A stretch of 64,000 nt of DNA. Origin: DASWNP01 sp036399175. GTDB taxonomy: Bacteria > Acidobacteriota > Blastocatellia > Pyrinomonadales > Pyrinomonadaceae. The position numbers were made by a program, and so were the translations under genes. Position 1 is the first letter of the stretch, and every line of letters begins with the position of its first letter. The notes under the pieces were generated by a model. That model was not told the origin of the DNA. It did not search any database and worked only from the letters and a program-made list of their open reading frames with translations. Positions 26,741 through 34,109 of the stretch are shown piece by piece. The DNA lies in assembly GCA_036399175.1 (NCBI GenBank), contig DASWNP010000058.1, positions 48,272 through 112,271 of the forward strand, written 5' to 3'.

Positions 26741-26995
26741 ATGAAACCGGCACGACTAACAAAGCTCGCACGCGCTCTCTTCCTTCTCTTCGGACTCTCG
26801 ACCCTGGCTTACAGCGCCGTTACGACGCGTTTGCCCGAAAGGCTCGTCCCCGCGCGACGGCCGTCGCAGGCGATGTCTTCCAGACCCGTCTTCATCGAAG
26901 GCATCGTCTCCATAGGCGGCCTCGCCCTCAACGTCGCCTTCGCCTCCGACGGTAAGCCCGTCTGCCTTTCTCTCACCACAGAGAAGCAGGGGTAA
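26741..26995 (+). CDS. small secreted or anchored protein, unknown
   Basis: 84 aa from ATG 26741; a TTG at 26708 is in frame but less likely. An N-terminal hydrophobic segment (LARALFLLFGLSTLAYSAV) is followed by a short basic stretch and RPVFIEGIVSIGGLALNVAFASDGKPVCLSLTTEKQG. No family recognised. It is divergent from the two-component operon and shares its putative operator region, so it could be a target of that regulator. A tandem-repeat hairpin follows the stop. Confidence 0.5.
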   Translation: MKPARLTKLARALFLLFGLSTLAYSAVTTRLPERLVPARRPSQAMSSRPVFIEGIVSIGGLALNVAFASDGKPVCLSLTTEKQG

Positions 26996-27000
26996 AAGCA

Positions 27001-27096
27001 GTCTGGAGTCTGAGGTCTGGAGTCGGGAGTCAGGAGACGGAAGATAACCCCTTCGTCTTCCGTCTTCGGCCTGACTCCAGACTTCAGACTCCAGAT
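27001..27096. repeat. tandem-repeat hairpin, family B (GTCTGGA), copy 1
   Basis: GTCTGGAGTCTGAGGTCTGG-type left arm and ACTCCAGACTTCAGACTCCA right arm, with an inner GACGGAAG/CTTCCGTC stem. Located between convergent genes. Confidence 0.8.
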
Positions 27097-27126
27097 TTAA
27101 TTCGAGAGATGAAAACCGGAGGGATG

Positions 27127-28101
27127 TCAGGGAATCAGAACGATTTTGCCGAGCGCGCTCGTCTCCATAATTTCACGATGAGCGCGCGCCGCTTCGGCGA
27201 GCGGCAATTCGCGCCCGACGACGGGGCGCAGCGTGCCGTTTTCCAGTCCGGCGACGAGCGCCGCGTGAATGCCTGAGAGGAGCGCCGTCGGAGCGTTCAG
27301 AAGAGACATGCCGTGAATCGTCGCGTCGCGGCTCATCGCGTCGCGCGGGTTTATCTCGACCGTGCCGCGATTGCCGATGACGACCACACGCCCGCCGTAG
27401 GCCAGCACCGTGAGGTCTCTGCCGAGGTTGACGTTGGCGAGCATCTCAAGAATCACATCGACGCCGCGCCCGTCGGTCAACTGCGCAAGCTCGTCGAGGT
27501 AATCGGGCGCGCGATGGTCGAGCACGTGATGCGCGCCTTCTCGCGCGACGAGCTTGCGCCCCTCTTCAGTCCCGCCCGTGCCGATAACCCTGAGCCCTGC
27601 GGCACGTGCAAGCTGCACCGCCGCCAGCCCGACGCCGCCGCTCGCGCCGTGAACCAAAACGGTCTCTCCGGCCTGCGCTTCTGCACGTTGAAAGAGCGCG
27701 CGGTAGGCAGTCGCGTAAGGGACGAAGACGCCCGCGCCCTCCGCGAACGAAACGCGTTCGGGCAGCCTTTGAACCTGCGACTCGTCGCAGAGCGCAAGCT
27801 CCGCGTAAGTCCCGCTCAGCGTTCCCGCCACGTAAACCCTCTCGCCCTCGCGCACGCGCTTTACTCCATCGCCGTTTGCTTCCACCACTCCCGCCGCGTC
27901 CATCCCCGGCGTGTATGGCAACGCGGGCTTCCGCGCATAGACGCCCGCGCGGATGTACGTATCGACCGGATTGACCCCGGCGGCGCGCACACGCACCAAC
28001 ACCTGCCCCGCTCCAGCCTGCGGCTCGGCCACTTCCTCCAGCCGCATCACCTCCGGCTCGCCAAACTCGCTCACTCGAATAGCCTTCACTTCATCCTCCA
28101 A
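27127..28101 (-). CDS. NADPH:quinone reductase-like MDR oxidoreductase
   Basis: 324 aa, zinc-independent medium-chain dehydrogenase/reductase of the zeta-crystallin/QOR type. N-terminal GroES-like domain (MKAIRVSEFGEPEVMRLEEV-like start, GVNPVDTYIRAGVY, LPYTPGMDAAGVVEANGDGV), then the Rossmann domain with GETVLVHGASGGVGLAAVQLARAAG (NADPH-binding) and GRGVDVILEMLANVNLGRDLTVLAYGGRVVVIGNRG. The Cys and His zinc ligands of alcohol dehydrogenases are absent, as expected. Substrate is probably a quinone or enone. Transcribed alone. Confidence 0.88.
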   Translation of the reverse strand: MEDEVKAIRVSEFGEPEVMRLEEVAEPQAGAGQVLVRVRAAGVNPVDTYIRAGVYARKPALPYTPGMDAAGVVEANGDGVKRVREGERVYVAGTLSGTYAELALCDESQVQRLPERVSFAEGAGVFVPYATAYRALFQRAEAQAGETVLVHGASGGVGLAAVQLARAAGLRVIGTGGTEEGRKLVAREGAHHVLDHRAPDYLDELAQLTDGRGVDVILEMLANVNLGRDLTVLAYGGRVVVIGNRGTVEINPRDAMSRDATIHGMSLLNAPTALLSGIHAALVAGLENGTLRPVVGRELPLAEAARAHREIMETSALGKIVLIP

Positions 28102-28224
28102 TCAAATCAAACGACGAATACGGAAACGCCTCGCGCGATGAGCTACGAAAGACGCACGCCTTCGAGACCGAAGCCCGCAGGCTCTAAAGCGAGAACGAAA
28201 CGAAAACCGGAAAAGCGCGCACGG

Positions 28225-28281
28225 GAAGAGAGCGGAAGGAGAGAAGCAAGACCTTCGTCCGCTTCCCCTTCCGCTCTCTTC
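28225..28281. repeat. intergenic hairpin, family H
   Basis: Perfect 15-bp inverted repeat (GAAGAGAGCGGAAGG / CCTTCCGCTCTCTTC) with a 27-nt loop, between the acidic protein gene (ending at 28350) and the QOR gene, both on the minus strand. Possible terminator of the acidic protein gene. Confidence 0.65.
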
Positions 28282-28349
28282 TCAGGGTCTCACTTTGTCG
28301 ATTAATCGTTCGCGCGTTGTCTGGCGGCTGGAGCCGTGTAAAACCCGGC

Positions 28350-28688
28350 TCAGCCTAAGAGGGGCTCGCCGTCGTAGACGACTTCCCAGCCGTTCTTACG
28401 GCTGGTCGAGAGGCTGCGGTTGAACCATGTGCGGGCGGCTTCTTCGTCTTCGTAGGTCTGCGCGGAGGGGAGCGCCTGCCGGGGATCGACGCGGACAATC
28501 TGCCCGCCCGACGAGAAGGTCTTCAGAGAGAGCAGCGCTATCATGCCGTTCTTCGACATGATGACGGTTCGCATGTCAACCGGCTCTTCCTCGTCCTCTT
28601 CGTCTTCGTCGAAATCCATCAGCGCGCGGTCGCTCACGTCTGCCTCGTCGTCGATGATGTCGTCGAAAAAATCGTTCTGGTCTTTCAT
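28350..28688 (-). CDS. small acidic protein, unknown
   Basis: 112 aa. ATG 28688 with GAGAG upstream. The N-terminal 45 residues are very acidic (FFDDIIDDEADVSDRALMDFDEDEEDEEEP). The C-terminal half is predicted to be folded (VIMSKNGMIALLSLKTFSSGGQIVRVDPRQALPSAQTYEDEEAARTWFNRSLSTSRKNGWEVVYDGEPLLG). No known domain recognised and no signal peptide. Divergent from glpK with 139 bp between the starts. The codon usage resembles its neighbours, so it is likely real. Confidence 0.65.
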   Translation of the reverse strand: MKDQNDFFDDIIDDEADVSDRALMDFDEDEEDEEEPVDMRTVIMSKNGMIALLSLKTFSSGGQIVRVDPRQALPSAQTYEDEEAARTWFNRSLSTSRKNGWEVVYDGEPLLG

Positions 28689-28827
28689 CTATTCTCTCAC
28701 CACTTTCAAAAAGTATTTCTGTTTTCTTCCATCAACGAAGGATAATAGATTATCTGATGGCAGAAACCGACGCTACATACTACTAGCATCCGGGTCTACA
28801 GGCAAAACCGACGAAGGAGCATCCGTG

Positions 28828-30336
28828 ATGGCCGACGGCTATGTCCTCTCAATCGACCAGGGGACGACGGGCACGACCGTTCTCATCTTCAACCGCGAGG
28901 GCGCAATCGAGGGGCGCGCTTACTCGGAGCTTACGCAATTCTACCCGCAGCCCGGCTGGGTCGAGCACGACCCGGAAGAGATTTGGAGAGTCAGCCTCAG
29001 GGTGGTCGGCGAAGCTTTGTCGAACGCTGAGGTAGAGGCGCGCGAGCTGCGAGCCGTCGGCATCACGAACCAGCGCGAGACGGTCGTCCTCTGGGACAGG
29101 CGAACGGGCGAGCCCGTCTCGCGCGCCATCGTCTGGCAGGACAGACGCACCGCAGACATCTGCGACGAGCTGAAAGCGCGCGGCCTCGAAGAGACCGTCC
29201 GGCGCACCACCGGGCTCGTCATCGACCCGTATTTTTCCGGCACGAAAATCAAGTGGCTGCTCGACCACACGGAAGGCTTGCGCGAGCGCGCCGAAGCCGG
29301 AGAGCTTGCCTTCGGCACGATTGATACGTGGCTCGTCTGGAAACTGACCTCGGGACGCGCACACGTCACCGACTACTCGAACGCCTCGCGCACGCTGCTC
29401 TACAACATCTACGACCTGCGCTGGGATGAAGAGCTTCTGCTCCTTTTGGACGTTCCGCCAGCACTACTCCCAACAGTCGTCTCTTCTTCAGGCGTCGCAG
29501 CCGAGACAGCCCCGCGCCAGTTCTTCGGCGCAAGCGTCCCCATAGCCGGAATCGCGGGCGACCAGCACGCCGCCCTTTTCGGTCAGGCTTGCTACGCACA
29601 GGGGCTCGCCAAGAACACCTACGGCACGGGCTCTTTCGTCCTGATGAACACGGGGCAGACGCCCACGCCGAGCGACGAAGGACTGCTCACGACCATCGCA
29701 TGGCGCATCGGCTCGGACGCCGTCGAGTACGCGCTCGAAGGCTCCGTCTTCATCACGGGCGCAGCCGTCCAGTGGCTCAGAGACGGCCTCGGAATCATCG
29801 AGCACGCCTCGGAGACTGAAGCCTTAGCGTGCTCGGTCGAATCAAACGGCGGCGTCTATTTCGTACCCGCGCTCGCGGGCTTGGGCGCGCCGCACTGGGA
29901 CGCCTACGCGCGCGGCGCAATCCTCGGCCTCACGCGCGGCTCGACCCGCGCGCATCTCGCACGCGCCGCCCTTGAGAGCATCTGCTACCAGACGCGCGAC
30001 GTGCTCGAAGCGATGGAGCGCGACGCGCACATTCGGCTCGTCGAGCTGCGCGTCGATGGCGGCGCGGTCTCGAACAGTTTCCTCATGCAGTTCCAGTCAG
30101 ACATTCTCGGCGTCCCCGTCGAAGTGCCGGAGATTACCGAGACGACCGCCGCCGGAGCGGCCTACCTCGCCGGCCTCGCCGTCGGCTTCTGGCACAACCG
30201 CGAAGAGATAGACTCGCGCTGGCGTCTACAGCGCCGCTACGAACCCCGCATGCCCGAAGCAGAACGACAACGCCTCCAGCGCCGCTGGCTCAAAGCCGTC
30301 GAACGCGCCCGCAGTTGGGCGAAAGAAGATGAATGA
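28828..30336 (+). CDS. glpK: glycerol kinase
   Basis: Cytoplasmic FGGY-family kinase that phosphorylates glycerol to sn-glycerol 3-phosphate. 502 aa from ATG 28828 with AAGGAG 10 nt upstream, the usual GlpK length; the longer open frame is spurious. Motifs: phosphate-binding DQGTTGTTVLIFNREG at the N-terminus, GITNQRETVVLWDRRTGEPV, IVWQDRRTADIC, GIAGDQHAALFGQACYAQGLAKNTYGTGSFVLMNTG, and the C-terminal LRVDGGAVSNSFLMQFQSDILGVPVEVPEITETTAAGAAYLAGLAVGFW. It is followed after a tandem-repeat hairpin by glpD, giving a glycerol-to-DHAP route. Confidence 0.96.
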   Translation: MADGYVLSIDQGTTGTTVLIFNREGAIEGRAYSELTQFYPQPGWVEHDPEEIWRVSLRVVGEALSNAEVEARELRAVGITNQRETVVLWDRRTGEPVSRAIVWQDRRTADICDELKARGLEETVRRTTGLVIDPYFSGTKIKWLLDHTEGLRERAEAGELAFGTIDTWLVWKLTSGRAHVTDYSNASRTLLYNIYDLRWDEELLLLLDVPPALLPTVVSSSGVAAETAPRQFFGASVPIAGIAGDQHAALFGQACYAQGLAKNTYGTGSFVLMNTGQTPTPSDEGLLTTIAWRIGSDAVEYALEGSVFITGAAVQWLRDGLGIIEHASETEALACSVESNGGVYFVPALAGLGAPHWDAYARGAILGLTRGSTRAHLARAALESICYQTRDVLEAMERDAHIRLVELRVDGGAVSNSFLMQFQSDILGVPVEVPEITETTAAGAAYLAGLAVGFWHNREEIDSRWRLQRRYEPRMPEAERQRLQRRWLKAVERARSWAKEDE

Positions 30337-30418
30337 GTTTTCAGTTTTCGGTTTTCAGTTTTCAGCAGAAGCGTTTCGTCTCTTTTCTGAAAACTGAAAA
30401 CTGAAAACTGAAAACTGT
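30336..30418. repeat. tandem-repeat hairpin, family A (TTTTCAG), copy 1
   Basis: Four TTTTC[AG]G-type heptamers on the left and four GAAAACT heptamers on the right. It starts on the last base of the glpK stop codon and ends about 9 bp before glpD. Its loop differs from the two other copies and looks like their loop in inverse orientation. Confidence 0.85.
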
Positions 30419-30426
30419 CCACGTTG

Positions 30427-32070
30427 ATGAGAGAGATTCTAAGAGAGATAGAGGGGCAGACATTCGATGTAGTCATCGTCGGCGGCGGCATCAACGGCGC
30501 GGGGGTTGCGCGCGACGCGGCGATGCGGGGCTTGCGTGTGCTGCTGCTGGAAAAGGGCGACCTCGCTTCGGGGACGACCGCATGGTCAACGCGCCTGATT
30601 CACGGGGGCTTGCGTTATCTTGAGCACGGCGAGGTCGGGCTGGTGCGTGAGTCTCTGCGCGAGCGCGAGCGTCTGTTTCGCATCGCGCCGCATCTCGTCC
30701 GCCCTCTGTCGATGCTGATTCCGCTCTACTCGAAGGCGCGGCGCGGGCGTTTGACCGTGCGGGCAGGGATGCTCGCTTACGACCTGCTCTCGTTCGACAA
30801 ATCGCTCGCACGTCACCAGATGCTTTCGCGCGCCGAGACGCTCAGACGCGCGCCGGGCTTGAGCGCCGACGGCCTGCTCGGCGCAGCCGTCTATTACGAC
30901 GCGCAGGTCGAATACCCCGAGCGGCTCGTCCTGGAGAGCGCGCTCTCGGCGCGCGAGCACGGCGCGACGATTCTGACCTATGCGCGCGTCGAGCGTTTGT
31001 TATCCGAGGGAGGACGAATTGAAGGTGTCGAGTTCAGAGACTCGCTTGCAGGCGGCGAGTTGCAGACGGCGCGGGCGCGAATCGTCGTCAACGCCGCAGG
31101 CCCCTGGGTCGATAGAGTTTTGCTCGGCGCAGACAGCCTTCAGCCGCCGCGCTTAATCGGCGGCACGAAGGGCAGTCACATCGTCGTCGAAGCCTTCGCG
31201 GGCGCGCCTCCGCGCGATGCGCTCTACGCCGAAGCTCACGCCGACGCTCGCCCCTTCTTCATCATTCCATGGAACGGGCGCTTCCTCATCGGCACGACCG
31301 ACACGCGCTTCGACGCCGACCCGGATGAGGCCGCACCCTGCGAGGACGAAATCGACTACCTCCTACGCGAGACCAATTGCCTGCTTCCCTCCGCGAAGCT
31401 CGGACGCGAATCGGTGCTCTACGCCTACTCGGGCGTGCGCCCGCTCGCCTATTCCGGCGCGCAGACCGAGGCCGCTATCACCCGTCGGCACTTCATACAC
31501 GACCACGCGCCCGCACCTGACGGTCTCATCTCCATCGTCGGCGGCAAGCTCACCACCTATCGAAATCTCTCCGAGCAGACGGTCGATTTACTATTCAGAA
31601 AACTCAACTTGAAGTCGCCCGCCTGCACGACCGGCACGCGCCCGCTCCCCGGCGCGGAGGTTGAAGACTTCGCTTCGTTCAGCGCCGATTTCAAGAAGCA
31701 CTCGCCGCTCCCGGCTGCATCGTCCGCGCGCCTGTTCAGGATTTACGGCACGCGCACGGCACAAATACTCTCGCTCGTCTCCGCAGACTCGACGCTCGGC
31801 GAGCCCTTCAGCCCCTCGACCGGCGCGATAGGCGCGGAGATTCTCTTCGCCTTTCAACACGAGTTGGCCGAGACGCTCGTCGATTGCCTCTGGCGTCGCA
31901 CGCTCGTCGGCTTCAGCAGCGACGACGTGATGCAGGATGCGGAGGCGGCCTCGCTCGTCGCACGACGACATCTCGGCTGGAGCGCCCGGCGCGTCGCCCG
32001 CGAGCTGGCCGCGTGCCACGAATACCTCGCACGCTTCAAAGCAAAACGAGAGGGGAAGAGCGAGCCATAG
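30427..32070 (+). CDS. glpD: aerobic glycerol-3-phosphate dehydrogenase
   Basis: 547 aa from ATG 30427. FAD-dependent, membrane-associated enzyme oxidising glycerol 3-phosphate to DHAP and passing electrons to the quinone pool. The FAD-binding start is FDVVIVGGGINGAGVARDAAMRGLRVLLLEKGDLASGTTAWSTRLIHGGLRYLEHGEVGLVRES. Further family motifs: VNAAGPWVDRVL, GGTKGSHIVVE, FFIIPWNGRFLIGTTDTRFD, GVRPLAYSG, IVGGKLTTYRNLSEQTVDLL. The C-terminal domain (about residues 400-540) is complete. Second gene of the glpK-glpD unit. Confidence 0.95.
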   Translation: MREILREIEGQTFDVVIVGGGINGAGVARDAAMRGLRVLLLEKGDLASGTTAWSTRLIHGGLRYLEHGEVGLVRESLRERERLFRIAPHLVRPLSMLIPLYSKARRGRLTVRAGMLAYDLLSFDKSLARHQMLSRAETLRRAPGLSADGLLGAAVYYDAQVEYPERLVLESALSAREHGATILTYARVERLLSEGGRIEGVEFRDSLAGGELQTARARIVVNAAGPWVDRVLLGADSLQPPRLIGGTKGSHIVVEAFAGAPPRDALYAEAHADARPFFIIPWNGRFLIGTTDTRFDADPDEAAPCEDEIDYLLRETNCLLPSAKLGRESVLYAYSGVRPLAYSGAQTEAAITRRHFIHDHAPAPDGLISIVGGKLTTYRNLSEQTVDLLFRKLNLKSPACTTGTRPLPGAEVEDFASFSADFKKHSPLPAASSARLFRIYGTRTAQILSLVSADSTLGEPFSPSTGAIGAEILFAFQHELAETLVDCLWRRTLVGFSSDDVMQDAEAASLVARRHLGWSARRVARELAACHEYLARFKAKREGKSEP

Positions 32071-32075
32071 CCGAA

Positions 32076-32206
32076 GGGTAGATGAGGAAAAGGGCAAAGC
32101 TGGAGAGAGAGCAAAGCCGGGGTAAAAACCAAGCTGAGCTTAAAAGCAAAGGCGCTCGCACGTCTTCCCTTTTACCCTTTCCCCGTTTACCCTTTGACCT
32201 TTTAAG
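32076..32206. repeat. intergenic hairpin, family G (AAAGGG/CCCTTT)
   Basis: The left arm has AGGGTAGATGAGGAAAAGGG and the right arm TTTACCCTTTCCCC and TTTACCCTTTGACC words. Imperfect and longer than the other families. Between glpD and the next MDR gene, co-directional. Confidence 0.55.
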
Positions 32207-32227
32207 TCTGGTAGAGAGGTTTTGAAG

Positions 32228-33256
32228 ATGAGAACGATTCCGGCGACGATGCGCGCTCTTGAGCTGCGCGATTACGAGGGTCGGCCTGAGAGCCTTGCTC
32301 TGGTGGAAAAGCCCGTTCCTCGACCAGGCAGGGGCGAGGTGCTGGTGCGCATCGAGGCCGCGCCCGCCAACCCTTCCGACATGATGTTTCTGCGCGGCCT
32401 CTACGGGCAGAAGAAGCCTCTGCCGGTGGTGGCGGGGTTCGAGGGTGCGGGCGAAGTGGTGTCGAGCGGAGGCGGACTCGTCGGGCGTGCGCTCGTCGGG
32501 CGACGCGTGGCCTGCGCCGCTCCGTTCGGCGGCGATGGAACGTGGGCTGAGTACATGGTCACACCGGCGAGCATGTGTATTCCTCTGCGGCGCGAGGTGA
32601 CGTTCGAGCAGGGCGCGGCCATGATAGTCAATCCTTTTTCGGCGTGGGCTCTGATGAAACAGGTCAGGCACGGGCTCGACCGCGCCGTCGCGCAGAGCGC
32701 CGCCGCCAGTGCCCTCGGTCGCATGATTAACAGCCTCGCCAAACGTCGCCGCCTCCCGCTCGTCAACATCGTGCGCAGGCAGGAGCAGGTCGAGCTGCTG
32801 CGCGGCGAGGGCGCTGAGCACGTGCTCAACAGCACCGAGCCGGATTTCGAGGAACGCCTCAGAGACCTTTGCCGCCGACTCAAGGTGACGCTCGCCTTCG
32901 ACGCCGTCGCCGGAGAGATGACCGGACAGCTTCTGCGCTCGACGCAGAAGGGCGGAAGAGTCTTCGTCTACGGCGCGCTCTCGATGGATGCGTGCCAAAT
33001 CGATCCGCGCAGTCTCATCTTCGAGGGCAAGCGTGTCGAAGGCTTCTGGCTCTCCGAATGGCTGCGCTCGCAGAACCCGGCGGCGAAATTCATCACCTCC
33101 ATGCGCGTCCAAAAGCTGCTCGCCACAGACCTCCACACCGACATCCGCTCCCGCCTCCCGCTCGAAGCAGCGACCGAAGGCTTGAGCCAATACGCAACCC
33201 ACATGACCGGCGGCAAGATTCTCTTCGTGCCCGGCCTGAGAGAAGGTTCGGGTTGA
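32228..33256 (+). CDS. MDR oxidoreductase, enoyl reductase-like
   Basis: 342 aa from ATG 32228 (a TTG two codons earlier is the alternative). GroES-like domain: MRALELRDYEGRPESLALVEKPVPRPGRGEVLVRIEAAPANPSDMMFLRGLYGQKKPLPVVAGFEGAGEVV. The nucleotide-binding loop is AQSAAASALGRMINSLAKRRRLPLVNIVRRQEQVELL, in which the usual glycine-rich GxGxxG is replaced by AAASALG, as seen in the enoyl-reductase/ETR-like branch. No zinc ligands. Reduction of an enoyl or quinone substrate is likely; the real substrate is unknown. Confidence 0.85.
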   Translation: MRTIPATMRALELRDYEGRPESLALVEKPVPRPGRGEVLVRIEAAPANPSDMMFLRGLYGQKKPLPVVAGFEGAGEVVSSGGGLVGRALVGRRVACAAPFGGDGTWAEYMVTPASMCIPLRREVTFEQGAAMIVNPFSAWALMKQVRHGLDRAVAQSAAASALGRMINSLAKRRRLPLVNIVRRQEQVELLRGEGAEHVLNSTEPDFEERLRDLCRRLKVTLAFDAVAGEMTGQLLRSTQKGGRVFVYGALSMDACQIDPRSLIFEGKRVEGFWLSEWLRSQNPAAKFITSMRVQKLLATDLHTDIRSRLPLEAATEGLSQYATHMTGGKILFVPGLREGSG

Positions 33257-33305
33257 TGAGTTCCCAGTCATTCAGGATAGATGCGACGATTGCTATACAG
33301 AGGCA

Positions 33306-33623
33306 ATGCGCTTTATAGAAACCAGATTGTTTACGCGCCAGATAACAGCGCTGCTCGATGATGCAAGCTACGCTCTCTTACAACGTGCCTTATTACAAGA
33401 CCAGACGCTCGGCGATATAATCCAGGGTAGCGGCGGCATCAGAAAGCTGCGTTGGGCGGCGAAGGGACACGGCAAAAGCGGCGGGGCGCGTGTAATATAT
33501 TACCGGGCTGTATCGAAGGAAACTATCCTGATGCTCGACGCTTATCCGAAGAGCGTTAAAGTCGATTTGACAAAAGAGGAAATTAAAAAGCTCCGTCGAA
33601 TCGTTGAAGAGGAATACCCGTGA
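33306..33623 (+). CDS. RelE/HigB-like toxin
   Basis: 105 aa. MRFIETRLFTRQITALLDDASYALLQRALLQDQTLGDIIQGSGGIRKLRWAAKGHGKSGGARVIYYRAVSKETILMLDAYPKSVKVDLTKEEIKKLRRIVEEE matches the RelE/HigB-type toxins in which toxin precedes antitoxin (GxGGIRKLRW, GKSGGxRVIYY, LLxxYxKxxKxDLT). This group is usually mRNA interferases. Its stop overlaps the next gene's GTG start (GTGA). Confidence 0.88.
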   Translation: MRFIETRLFTRQITALLDDASYALLQRALLQDQTLGDIIQGSGGIRKLRWAAKGHGKSGGARVIYYRAVSKETILMLDAYPKSVKVDLTKEEIKKLRRIVEEEYP

Positions 33624-33952
33624 GAAAAGATAGATTTGAGCAGCTTCTTGAAAGCATTCGAGAGGGCGGCGCGATTCTCCGAGGCGAGGTCGGGGCTTCG
33701 CGTGAATTCAATCGTCCTTCTATACAGAAGAGACGCCGCAATCCTGAGAAGTCTTTTGCGATATGTGTTAAGTCGGAAGAGCCGGAGCTTTTAATCCCGA
33801 ACAAAATATATCAGGTCACTTTACTTGAAGATGATTTGCTCAAGGTGATAGACGAGGCGGATGAGGCGGCTATCTATTCATCCGACCATTTTTTATTAGT
33901 CAGCTTTCCTCCTGAAGTTGAAAAGCTTCTCACGCAGGTCGGGAAACACTGA
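33620..33952 (+). CDS. chimeric antitoxin-like protein lacking its HTH
   Basis: 110 aa, GTG 33620 overlapping the toxin stop. Residues 1-35 (FEQLLESIREGGAILRGEVGASREF) are the usual N-terminus of HigA-type antitoxins that follow this toxin family. The expected helix-turn-helix (xxIRxxLGLSQxEFA...) is missing. From about residue 40 the protein instead reads NPEKSFAICVKSEEPELLIPNKIYQVTLLEDDLLKVIDEADEAAIYSSDHFLLVSFPPEVEKLL, which resembles a separate family of small bacterial proteins (FxICVxNxxYxxSLExxKIYxVxPD...DESGEDYLYPxxYF). So this looks like a fusion or recombinant of two genes. Whether it still neutralises the toxin is unclear. Confidence 0.7.
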   Translation: MRKDRFEQLLESIREGGAILRGEVGASREFNRPSIQKRRRNPEKSFAICVKSEEPELLIPNKIYQVTLLEDDLLKVIDEADEAAIYSSDHFLLVSFPPEVEKLLTQVGKH

Positions 33953-34109
33953 GAGCGGCTGGAGCAAATAACTGAGCAGCTCGACGGTGACTCGCGCCAG
34001 AGCGCTCGCAGTCGTTTCTCAACATCGTTACAGCTAAAGCAGATTAGAAGTTTCCCGCCGTCGGCTATTCGATTTCGGCTTTTTCCATGCTCATTTGAAG
34101 GACGAGCGA

